Position numbers and translations under genes: made by a program
Notes under the pieces: generated by a model
What the model was told of the DNA's origin: nothing
The model's input: the letters and a program-made list of their open reading frames with translations, nothing else
The model's database searches: none
Assembly: GCA_021731815.1 (NCBI GenBank)
Contig: JAKFWO010000012.1
Location: 1 to 40,505 of the forward strand
Direction: 5' to 3'
Source of the DNA: Hyphomonadaceae bacterium
Lineage (GTDB): Bacteria; Pseudomonadota; Alphaproteobacteria; Caulobacterales; Aquidulcibacteraceae
DNA length: 40,505 bases
In this document: positions 18,725-26,369 of the stretch, in pieces
Position numbering within the stretch: position 1 is the stretch's first letter
Layout: every line of letters starts with the position of its first letter

Positions 18725-20315
18725 GGCCAAGGCTTTCACTGCGCGCAGGCTTCGTCTTTCCCAGCATACAGATCGCCATTGCGATTCCGGTACCGATGCA
18801 GAGTTGCCATGGAAACGCGATGCGCTTCAGCATGTCGGGCAGCCCCAATTGGTCGACGACAATGCCCTGAAAACACAGGATCACCAGGAAGCCCCCGATC
18901 AGCGCCGCAATCACCGAGGCCGATGACCCCCGCTTCGTGAACACCGCCGTCGCATACACGCCCAACAGCCCGGAATAGGCGAATGCCATGACGCCGAGCA
19001 CAAAATCCAGCAATGGCAGATTGCTGTATCGCTGCCAGTAATAGCACAGGATTGACATCGCAAACAACACAAACCCGATAAGCACCGTTGCGACACGTCC
19101 CGCCAGAACATAATGCGATTCCGCCCGCTTTGCCCGCCGATCCCTCAGCGGCCGGTAGAAATCATTGACGAGAACCGCCGACATCGAGATCAGCCCCGAA
19201 TTGATCGCCGCCGCCGCGATGACTCCCACGGTCACCAGACCACGCAGACCGGGCGGGATTTCACTCAGGATGAAATGCATGAAGACGGTGATCTTCTCGC
19301 CGGCGAAACTGGTCGCCACTTGCGCATCGTCGCGGGCCATCAGCTCGGGTCGCTCATAGAATACATGCAAAAGCGAGCCGATCATCAGGAAGATCACGAT
19401 GACCGGAATCGATGCCCAGACCGAGACAAGCAATGCCCGCGATCCGTCGCGCGCATTGTCACAGGCCAGAAGGCGCTGCGTCGTATCCTGATCGAGCCCG
19501 GAATTCCCGACATTGAGCAAGGTGATCCCGGTGACGATGGCCAGCAGCGAAAAGGTCTTTTCAAACCCGGGCGAGAAATCGAGGACCTGAAGCTTGTCCA
19601 CGGTTTCCCCGTTTGGGGTGGCTGCGGGCGAGAGCTGCAGGGCCCCGATGATCTCGGGGATGGAGGCCGGGATCTTCCCGAGCAGGAAGACCAGCACCAC
19701 GATCGCCGCCCCGACATAGAGGATGACCTGGACAAGATCGCTCCAGATCACCGCATTGAGCCCGCCCATGAAGGTGAAAGCGATCCCGAACACCAGCAGC
19801 ACCAGAGAGGCAATCACGAGGTGCCCGGGCTCGATATCGAGGAACAGCACCATGGAAACGGCGATGGCCGCGAGATAGAGCCGTGCTCCGCTGGCAAAGA
19901 CCCGTCCCACCAGATACATGGCCCCCGCCGCGCGGCGGGCCACCACATCATAGCGTTGCTCGAGCAGCTCATAGACCGTCGACGCCCCCATGGCATAAAA
20001 GCGCGGAATGAGCACCCGGGAGACGATGAGTGCGGCCAGCATCGCGCCGATCACCCCCGCCAGATAAGTGTAATTGCCCCGGAAACTGTTATCGGGCACG
20101 CCGAGAAAGGTCGCGGCCGATTGGGTGGTCGACAACACCGACACCGCCACAAGCCAGGTGGGTGCCCGGTGGCTGGCCAGAAAATAATCATCCGCCGTCC
20201 GGATCCGGCGTCGCGTGGCAAGAAACCCGGCCAGTGCCAGAATCGCCACATAGCCCGCAAGGATTGCCCAATCGAGCCCCGTGAAAACTGGCCCCGTGAA
20301 GACTGGCCCGGTCAA
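18711..20315 (-). CDS. Sodium:solute symporter, probably for amino sugars
   Basis: The 534-residue protein is an SSS-family (SLC5-like) transporter with about 13 membrane helices. Typical signs are the N-terminal DWAILAGYVAILALAGF followed by RRRIRTADDYFLASHRAPTW, ATFLGVPDNSFRGN, and the GLDQDTTQRLLAC segment found in SSS proteins. It overlaps murQ and follows the TonB receptor by 105 bp, so it most likely moves MurNAc, anhydro-MurNAc or a related sugar across the inner membrane; the substrate is inferred from neighbours. No ATG fits the N-terminus: the frame is open from an upstream TGA and offers only a TTG (20315), so start codon and length are uncertain. The first residues are encoded by a 15-bp duplication. 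Confidence 0.9.
   Translation of the reverse strand: MTGPVFTGPVFTGLDWAILAGYVAILALAGFLATRRRIRTADDYFLASHRAPTWLVAVSVLSTTQSAATFLGVPDNSFRGNYTYLAGVIGAMLAALIVSRVLIPRFYAMGASTVYELLEQRYDVVARRAAGAMYLVGRVFASGARLYLAAIAVSMVLFLDIEPGHLVIASLVLLVFGIAFTFMGGLNAVIWSDLVQVILYVGAAIVVLVFLLGKIPASIPEIIGALQLSPAATPNGETVDKLQVLDFSPGFEKTFSLLAIVTGITLLNVGNSGLDQDTTQRLLACDNARDGSRALLVSVWASIPVIVIFLMIGSLLHVFYERPELMARDDAQVATSFAGEKITVFMHFILSEIPPGLRGLVTVGVIAAAAINSGLISMSAVLVNDFYRPLRDRRAKRAESHYVLAGRVATVLIGFVLFAMSILCYYWQRYSNLPLLDFVLGVMAFAYSGLLGVYATAVFTKRGSSASVIAALIGGFLVILCFQGIVVDQLGLPDMLKRIAFPWQLCIGTGIAMAICMLGKTKPARSESLGHAHD
20277..20306. repeat. 15-bp tandem duplication at the symporter N-terminus
   Basis: Two copies of ccccgtgaaaactgg (one mismatch) lie head to tail and are followed by a partial third (cccggtc). 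They encode TGPVF-TGPVF-TG at the very start of the symporter, just before its first membrane helix. The length is a multiple of three, so the frame is preserved. Confidence 0.85.
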
Positions 20316-20420
20316 GGCAGCTTCGCCGATGCCGGAATCAGCGATGGGGGCTCCGAATGCACCTTTTTCCGTTCCCGATCCCGACTTTCGGAGCCATGCA
20401 TCGCCTGCACCTCTGCCGGA

Positions 20421-23195
20421 TCAGAATTTATACGCGGCACTGAAGCCGAAGCGCCGCCCGATCACGTCATAGGTGTTGGGGAATGTATTGAAGTTTTCCT
20501 GATTGGAGCCCGCGATCGGCGGTTGCTTGTCGGTGAGATTGTCGATGCCGACAGTGAGGCTGAGACCAAAATCGAGGTCATAGCTGGCCGCGATGTCGAT
20601 ATAATCCTGCGCCGACAACCGGCTGGTCGCAGCGACCGCCCCATTATTGCGGACCGTGCCGATGCGCTGCCAGCTGGCTTGCAGCGTCAGCGCGCCGACA
20701 TCCCACGCCCCCGAAATGAGGTGGCGATAATCGGCCTGGACATTGGAATCGATCGCGCACGCTGTTCCGAATGTGCCCGCGCAATCGATCACCGGCGTGA
20801 ACTGGCTGTTCTGGCGGGTCTGGCCGAACACGAAGCTGCCGGCATAACGAACGGTCAGGGCACCATGGCCGCCCAGTTCCAGCCGGTAGCGCGCTGAGAC
20901 GTCGAGCCCGTCCACCGTAAAGCGCGACACATTTCGGTCGGTAACGTCAGCCAGCGCGATCTGTCCATTGGCCCCGCGCGGAACCAGCGCGCAGAGCGGA
21001 TTGTCAGCCACGGGATTGGTCACATAACAATCACGCGCGGCCGCTTCGGGAAAGATCACGAACAGGCCGCCATCGATGTCAATGTCGAAATAATCGACCG
21101 AGACCGACAGACCCTTGAGGAAGCGCGGATTGAACACGGCACCGATCGTGTAGCTCGTCGCCTCTTCGGGCAGCAGATCGGGATTGCCGCCAAAGATGAA
21201 CAAGGCCGAACCGACATTGGTCACGAAGGGCGCGGACGGCGCGCCAAAGCGCGCGCATTGAGCCACATTGGCACCCGTGAGGGCCGGATTGCTGCACGGA
21301 TCGACCAGCACGCCGCTGGCCACCCGGGGCGCGAGCGCGATGCTGGCGATCGGGCCAAACAATTCCCCGACATTCGGCGAGCGGATCGAGGTCTGATAGC
21401 TGCCACGCAGGCGGAAATCATCGACGACGATCCAGTTTGCCCCGATCTTCCAGGACCCGGAATTGCCGGAGGTCGAGAAATCGGAAAAGCGGTATCCGCC
21501 CTCGATATCGAATTGCTGCACCAGCGGCAGGTTTGAGAGCACCGGTACGCGCCCTTCAACGAAGAATTCCTTCACATTGAAACCGCCAATGATCGAGGGG
21601 CGCGTGCCCTGCTCGAAGGTCTGGCCGGTCGCGACGAGGCCATCATTGTCCTCGCGCGCCTGTTCATTGCGATATTCGAAGCCGAGAACGAGTTCGATCG
21701 GCCCCGCCGGCAATTCGAAAATGCCCGCACTGGTGCCGTTGAGCGTGAACCCGGCTACCGTCTGTTCGCGCAACCGGTCGCGATTGACCGGAACCGTGAT
21801 GAAGCCCACCGCGGCGGCGCTGAGCGCATTGGGGCCAAACAGATTGGCCGGTGCGCAGGAATTGCTCGGGTCAACGCAGACCGGCTCGCCCGCGGCATTG
21901 ACCGTCGCATTGGCCGCCTGGAGGAGCCGCGCCGGCAGGCCATCGCCGCTGATGCGATTGCTTTCATCCGAACGCCCGTATTGGACATAGGCATCATAGC
22001 TGAGCGAGGGGAACAATTCCCCCCGAAAGCCGATCTGCCCCTGGGCATTGGTGCGGTTGGTATCACGGAGGGTCGGGCCGAATTCGGCAAAGGACCGCGC
22101 CACGCTGACCGTTGCTTCGCCGGTCGGGCCAAAGGTCAAGGCCGAGCGGATGGCGGGGGTCAAAAACGGGTTGTCGCTGCGGATCGTCGCATTAAAGGTG
22201 CGCTCGACCGGATCGAGCTGGCTGCTGACCTCGGTATTGGAAACATTGACCCGGCCATAGATCGTCGCGGCCGGAACGAGTTCATAATGGAACAATACCC
22301 CGCCATCGATTCGCCGCGCCGGCTGGATCAGCGAATTGATTCCCGAAAACTCGCTCAATTGCGGCGTGCGAGTAAAGGCCCCGGCATCGGTGAAGGAGAA
22401 GACCGACGCGCCCTGCGTAAAGGTGCCGCCGGCCGGCCGCACCCGCAGGATCCCGGCATCATTGCGCTCGGGCGAGGAAAAATCGCGCTCGCCGGCAAGG
22501 ATTTCCGACCGGTTGGTGTAGCCGAGATAGGCCGTGACATTGCCGCGATTGCCAATCTTGCCGCCGACAATGGCACTCGCATTATATTGGCGGCCATCGC
22601 CTTCGTCGGAAATCTCGACCCCGCCGCGCAATTCAACGCCTTCAAAATCGTCCTTGAGGGCGAAATTGACGACGCCGACCACGGCATCGGCCCCATAGAC
22701 AGTGCTGGCACCGCCGGTCAGCACTTCGACCCGCTCGATCAACCCGACCGGAATAGAACTCACATCCACCGAATTGCGGAAGCCAAAGGGCGCCCCACGC
22801 TTGCCATCAATGAGGACGAGGGTGCGGTTCTGCCCGAGCCCGCGCAGATCGAGGACCGAGGCACCGAAGGCATCATTGCCCGCACTTCCGCCACCGATCC
22901 CACCCGCTACCTGCGGCAGCGTACCGACAATTTCATCGACAAAGGTTGAGCGGTCGAGGGCAATCGCCTCGGCATCGAGGGTGACGACCGGGCTGATCGC
23001 ATTGACTTCCGCCCCGCGCAGGCGCGTGCCGACGACGACCACATCGCCCTCGTCCCCGGCCTGGTCTTCCGCCTGATCCGCAGCTTGCGCCCCTGTGGGC
23101 ACCTGCTGGGCGAATGCCGGCGTTGCGAGCAATACCCCGACAAGGACCAGACTTGCGGATCCGCAGAGCAATTTCCTCGAAAGATCGTCCCTCAT
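20421..23195 (-). CDS. TonB-dependent outer-membrane receptor, large sugar/oligomer type
   Basis: The 924-residue protein has a signal peptide (MRDDLSRKLLC...ATPAFAQ), an acidic linker with a TonB-box-like VVVVGTR, a plug domain (LDLRGLGQNRTLVLIDGKR, IERVEVLTGGASTVYGADAVVGVVN) and a C-terminal beta barrel ending in FGFSAAYKF, with a terminal aromatic residue as usual for the Bam machinery. The plug sequence is of the class often linked to sugars and peptides rather than iron. ATG 23195 has GGGGAG upstream; an ATG five codons earlier lacks one. It leads a same-strand run of symporter, murQ, GntR regulator and S9 peptidase, so I infer uptake of muropeptides or MurNAc-containing sugars. A promoter and operator candidate lie at 23233-23277. 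Confidence 0.94.
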   Translation of the reverse strand: MRDDLSRKLLCGSASLVLVGVLLATPAFAQQVPTGAQAADQAEDQAGDEGDVVVVGTRLRGAEVNAISPVVTLDAEAIALDRSTFVDEIVGTLPQVAGGIGGGSAGNDAFGASVLDLRGLGQNRTLVLIDGKRGAPFGFRNSVDVSSIPVGLIERVEVLTGGASTVYGADAVVGVVNFALKDDFEGVELRGGVEISDEGDGRQYNASAIVGGKIGNRGNVTAYLGYTNRSEILAGERDFSSPERNDAGILRVRPAGGTFTQGASVFSFTDAGAFTRTPQLSEFSGINSLIQPARRIDGGVLFHYELVPAATIYGRVNVSNTEVSSQLDPVERTFNATIRSDNPFLTPAIRSALTFGPTGEATVSVARSFAEFGPTLRDTNRTNAQGQIGFRGELFPSLSYDAYVQYGRSDESNRISGDGLPARLLQAANATVNAAGEPVCVDPSNSCAPANLFGPNALSAAAVGFITVPVNRDRLREQTVAGFTLNGTSAGIFELPAGPIELVLGFEYRNEQAREDNDGLVATGQTFEQGTRPSIIGGFNVKEFFVEGRVPVLSNLPLVQQFDIEGGYRFSDFSTSGNSGSWKIGANWIVVDDFRLRGSYQTSIRSPNVGELFGPIASIALAPRVASGVLVDPCSNPALTGANVAQCARFGAPSAPFVTNVGSALFIFGGNPDLLPEEATSYTIGAVFNPRFLKGLSVSVDYFDIDIDGGLFVIFPEAAARDCYVTNPVADNPLCALVPRGANGQIALADVTDRNVSRFTVDGLDVSARYRLELGGHGALTVRYAGSFVFGQTRQNSQFTPVIDCAGTFGTACAIDSNVQADYRHLISGAWDVGALTLQASWQRIGTVRNNGAVAATSRLSAQDYIDIAASYDLDFGLSLTVGIDNLTDKQPPIAGSNQENFNTFPNTYDVIGRRFGFSAAYKF

Positions 23196-23232
23196 GCCGT
23201 CACTCCCCATCCGGTTTTCTGATTGTCACGAA

Positions 23233-23277
23233 TTCGTAACCGATCCGATGGCGATTGACAATACCATTTAAATACCA
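23233..23277 (-). promoter_or_regulatory. Promoter and candidate GntR operator of the muramic-acid locus
   Basis: On the minus strand TTGTCA (23261-23256) and TACGAA (23238-23233) are separated by 17 bases and form a plausible sigma-70 promoter about 38 bp before the receptor ATG. Next to the -35 box the plus strand reads ATACCATTTAAATACCA (23261-23277): two ATACCA half-sites (TGGTAT on the minus strand) 11 bp apart, one helical turn. TGGTAT-like halves occur in operators of HutC/NagQ-type GntR regulators, though usually inverted rather than direct. Binding by the GntR protein of this locus is inference. Confidence 0.5.
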
Positions 23278-23281
23278 CTGA

Positions 23282-23620
23282 AGCGGATTCAGCATTGGGC
23301 GGGATTTCGAGCATCTTGCCCAATGTGGGCGCGACATAAAGCGCCAAGCTGGTCTGGCTCGTGGATTTCGCGGGTTCCGCGCGGCACCACGATCACCGCG
23401 ACCAATACCCGCGGCACGGAGAGGATTGTTTCGCCACGCGAGACGCGCTCGAACCGCTGATGCGGCGCGCCGCGCCTGACCGTCGAGGTTCGGAGTTCTC
23501 CCTGGCCTCAAGGACCTTATAAACATTCTCGATCGCAGGCGCGATTTTTACGATGCCCGGCAATTCTGTCATTCGCTGCACTCTGGTCCACAAACCCGGC
23601 TTGACCCTTATGTGCCGATC
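23282..23620 (-). pseudogene. Possible decayed coding remnant in three frames
   Basis: Reading the minus strand downward, one frame gives RVKPGLWTRVQRMTELPG...VYKVLEAREN (about 23620-23490). The next frame takes over with ELRTSTVRRG... and RGETILSVPRVLVAVIVV...EPDQLGAL (about 23507-23337), and a third continues with YVAPTLGKMLEIPPNAES (about 23336-23282). Each piece looks protein-like and they abut in order, as in a gene broken by two frameshifts. I recognise no family. Because three frames were searched by eye, chance is a real alternative. The piece runs into the promoter region of the TonB receptor. Confidence 0.25.
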
Positions 23621-23822
23621 GGCCAGATCGTTTGGGTTGACGGCGGCCGCAGGCTGGTCTGAGTGTGAGTTCTTGCGCGATGCACTTGCCGCAAGCATCC
23701 GGGTTCAATCGTCGTTCGCTCCCGCAACCGCAAGAAGCATGGGATTTGCGATTGACTATAGGCACTTGCGTCGCAGGATTGTGTATCGACCTCGTTGCAC
23801 GGTGCAGCGATTTGCGATCGGC

Positions 23823-24066
23823 TGATCGCCCGGCCGCAATATCCATTCCCGGGGACCGCCTTTTCACCGAAAGCCTGACATCCTCACGTAACGGTGCCGT
23901 CTATGCGGCCATTTACGGGATCGACGGCTATGGTTCGCGCACGATCTATCGCGTGTCGCCGGAAAGCGCTGTCGCCGAGGTCTGGATTCCGCCGGCAACC
24001 GCTAATTCTCCAGGCTATTCGGGTGTGTTCGCGGACGACAACACGAATATATTGTGGGCCTGCGTC
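23823..24066 (+). pseudogene. Fragment of an SMP-30/gluconolactonase-like beta-propeller gene
   Basis: About 80 codons encode a segment that resembles the first blades of SMP-30/gluconolactonase/LRE-like proteins: PAAISIPGDRLFTESLTSS, NGAVYAAIYG, TIYRVSPES, AEVWIPPA and GVFADDNTNILWACV. It has no believable start or signal peptide upstream. On the 3' side the similarity stops abruptly where transposase-like sequence begins (about 24087). It is most simply a gene truncated by insertion or deletion. The family call is from recognition of the motif pattern only. Confidence 0.5.
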
Positions 24067-24086
24067 CTTCCCGGGCGCATGCCGGG

Positions 24087-24503
24087 CCGGCCTCCCACGA
24101 CCGCGAAGCGTTGGCGGATCGACCGTCGAAGCCGGACCGCTTCTGGAATAAAATCCCGGACGCCGTCCAGGTTCAAATCGTTGAATTGGCGCTGGATGCG
24201 CCGGAGTTGAGCCCCCGCGACCTCGCGGTGCGCTTCACCGACGAGCAGCGCTAATTCGTCTCGGAATCCAGCGTCAATCGGCTTTTGAAGGCGCGCGGGC
24301 TTATCACCAGCCCCGCCCGTATCGTCGTCAAGGCCGCCGACGAATTCAAAGACAAGACCAATGCGCCGAACGAGATGTGGCAGACCGATTTCACCTGTCC
24401 CAAGATCATCGGCCGGGGTTGGTATTATCTGTCAACGATCCTGGACGATTATTCGCGCTTCATCATTGCGTGGCGCTTGTTGCCGACCATGTGCGCCGAT
24501 GAT
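24087..24503 (+). mobile_element. Transposase remnant (integrase-core type) with an internal stop
   Basis: The plus strand encodes part of an IS transposase: a helix-turn-helix region (RIVELALD-like, ELSPRDLAVRFTDEQR), then FVSESSVNRLLKARGLITSP and the start of the DDE integrase core, MWQTDFTCPKIIGRGWYYLSTILDDYSRFIIAWRL, which contains the first two expected acidic positions. A TAA at 24252-24254 interrupts the frame exactly where relatives have a tyrosine (RRYFVS-type sequence), and the frame continues without shift after it. Similarity ends near 24503, before the rest of the catalytic core. No inverted repeats or target duplication were found. The element is inactive and ancient or partial. 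Confidence 0.75.
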
Positions 24504-24616
24504 GGCGCGTTTGCGATCACCCATCATAACGGAGCGTCAGATCTCAACGACCCGGATAACAATGCGACCATGCAAGATGTCCGCATGCCGAACTTCAAAT
24601 TGGATTTTCCACATCT

Positions 24617-25999
24617 TTACTCGCGCCATGGCCAGACCGCTGCCCCTGAACCGAGTTTGGCAGCGGGCCGGGACCAGGCCATGGGTGCACCGCCAATGTC
24701 GGCAGGTGGCAACAAGCGTCGGGCTGCACCCCAATCGGTTCGCTCAACGGCTTCAGCGAAATCAAGATCTGCGGACGGTGCAAACGCGGCGATTGACGCA
24801 CTGGCTTTGTGATCGATCAGCAACTTTGCCGTTCGCGCCAGCGACAACCTTCCGGTCGTAGCGACTGCACCTGTCGATCGTGAGATCACCCCGCGCACGG
24901 CGGCGGCTGCAAGCAGATAGCCTGTGGCATGATCGAGGGCCTGAACGGGAAGTGAGACAGGGACGTCCGAATTGCGCCAATCCATACCCTCCGCCGCAAT
25001 CCCTGATGAAAACTGGACGAGGCTGTCAAAGCCCCGCCGTCGCTGCCACGGCCCATTATGGCCATAAGCATCGAGAGAAATGTCAATCAAACCAGGGCGA
25101 ATGGCCTGTCGCGTGCCGACGTCGAGGCCCATGGAATCGAGTGCGTCGCTGCGATAGCCATGAACCAGGATGTCCGCTTCGGCGAGCAATGCGCGCAAGG
25201 CATCGAGCCCGGATTGCGATTTCAAATCCAGTTTCGCGCAACGCTTGCCCAGTGTAACCTCTGGAACAACGCCGGGTTCATCCCAATACGGCGGATCGAT
25301 TCGCAGGACATCGGCTCCAAATCCAGCAAGGAAGCGCGTCGCGACAGGACCCGCGATAACGCGGGTGAGATCAAGCACCCGCAACCCCGAAAGCGGACGG
25401 GCTGGGTCTGACGTCCATTTGTGGTCTGATACCTGACCAGGACCATCCCAGATAATCAGCGGCTCGCCGGCAACTATTTTGCCTTGCGGATGTGACGCCC
25501 ATTCATCGATCGATCGCAACCGCGCTGCGCAGCCCCCGGCGGCAACAATCGCATCTTCAAGCGCATCGCCTCCCGATGATGCCACCACAGCGGCCACTGC
25601 TTCCCGGTTTGCCGCGCAGCCCAGTACCGAGAGCACCGCTGCGCGATGATGGGGGGCATTTGTATGGAGTTTGATCCAGCCATCGCACGCTTTGTAGTCG
25701 CCAGCAATGGTATCCCACGGGTTCGGCATGGCCCAGCCCTGCGGCCGGATCGACCAGCCGAACCAGAGCGACGCCAACCGGGATGATACGGAGGAAGGCG
25801 GAGCAGCGTTGTTCAAACCGATCAATTCGGAAATCGCAGACGCCGCCGCACCGATCGATGCGGCAGCCAGTTCTGTCACCGCAAAACAGGACGACAAATG
25901 ATCGTTCCCGGTAAAACTGATGCGTGATGCGGCACCCTCGGGCAGATCAAGCGCCGCCAAAATCTCCATGAGCATGGACCGGGTGACAGGGTCGGACAT
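24617..25999 (-). CDS. Family III CoA-transferase (CaiB/BaiF type)
   Basis: The 460-residue protein belongs to the family III CoA-transferases, which move CoA between acids by a mechanism using a conserved Asp. The central part LSGLRVLDLTRVIAGPVATRFLAGFGADVLRIDPP is the typical family start-of-domain sequence, followed by LGKRCAKLDLKSQSG and ADILVHGYRSDALDSMGLD. Unusually, about 200 residues precede it, which look like a partial second copy (MPNPWDTIAGDYKACDGWIKLH...), so the order is a circularly arranged or duplicated family form. The start ATG 25999 has a purine-rich AGAGAGAAAG upstream. No acyl-CoA partner gene is adjacent; its substrate is unknown. It stands alone beside a decayed IS region. 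Confidence 0.85.
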   Translation of the reverse strand: MSDPVTRSMLMEILAALDLPEGAASRISFTGNDHLSSCFAVTELAAASIGAAASAISELIGLNNAAPPSSVSSRLASLWFGWSIRPQGWAMPNPWDTIAGDYKACDGWIKLHTNAPHHRAAVLSVLGCAANREAVAAVVASSGGDALEDAIVAAGGCAARLRSIDEWASHPQGKIVAGEPLIIWDGPGQVSDHKWTSDPARPLSGLRVLDLTRVIAGPVATRFLAGFGADVLRIDPPYWDEPGVVPEVTLGKRCAKLDLKSQSGLDALRALLAEADILVHGYRSDALDSMGLDVGTRQAIRPGLIDISLDAYGHNGPWQRRRGFDSLVQFSSGIAAEGMDWRNSDVPVSLPVQALDHATGYLLAAAAVRGVISRSTGAVATTGRLSLARTAKLLIDHKASASIAAFAPSADLDFAEAVERTDWGAARRLLPPADIGGAPMAWSRPAAKLGSGAAVWPWRE

Positions 26000-26304
26000 A
26001 GCTTTCTCTCTCTTTGTCAGGTGAGCGAGTTTATTGGCCGATTGCCAATCAAATCAATCTTGATACACATAATCAATATCAATGGTTGGATTGAACGTGA
26101 CGCCGCGCTGGAGCGCCTGGCGGGCCGTTGAAAAACCCGCTCGCTTTTCCTCCCAATGGATGATTCACGCCTTTGGCGTGTTCGACGAGGGGCATGAGAT
26201 GCCTGGTTCGGATGAGCGACCAAACTTCCTTCTCCCCCCTCCCCCAACTCCGCCATTCAGGGCTTCGACGTCCGAAGGAGCGGTGCACACTGCCTTTCTC
26301 CAGT

Positions 26305-26319
26305 TGCAACTCATTCGCA
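26305..26319. promoter_or_regulatory. Fur-like site 1
   Basis: TGCAACTCATTCGCA keeps the TGnnAnTnATTnnCA core of the 15-bp Fur box (all nine core positions). It lies 51-65 bp upstream of the GTG start of the siderophore-type receptor, where an iron-dependent operator is expected. A second match to the same pattern follows at 26340. Confidence 0.5.
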
Positions 26320-26339
26320 AACTCACTAGAGCCTGCTTC

Positions 26340-26354
26340 TGCGAGTGATTTGCA
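26340..26354. promoter_or_regulatory. Fur-like site 2
   Basis: TGCGAGTGATTTGCA matches the same TGnnAnTnATTnnCA core as the site 35 bp upstream, including the outer TGC/GCA, and sits directly before the ribosome-binding site AAGAAGGAG (26354-26362). Two sites in one short leader make chance less likely. Confidence 0.5.
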
Positions 26355-26369
26355 AGAAGGAGCCGGCCA

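Larger units (their letters stand above)
26000..26369. other. Divergent intergenic region upstream of CoA-transferase and siderophore receptor
   Basis: The stretch holds an AT-rich patch near the CoA-transferase start (about 26030-26085) and two Fur-like sites near the receptor start (26305-26319 and 26340-26354). No convincing gene is present; open frames on both strands lack ribosome-binding sites and family resemblance. Confidence 0.6.

Noticed and set aside
19113-20897. 594-codon plus-strand frame opposite the symporter and TonB receptor
   Set aside because: It is antisense to two clear genes and has no domain or ribosome-binding site.
24504-24616. Continuation of the transposase up to the CoA-transferase
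   Set aside because: The frame stays open, but the residues (GAFAITHHNGASDLND...) no longer resemble an integrase core, so the remnant is ended at about 24503.
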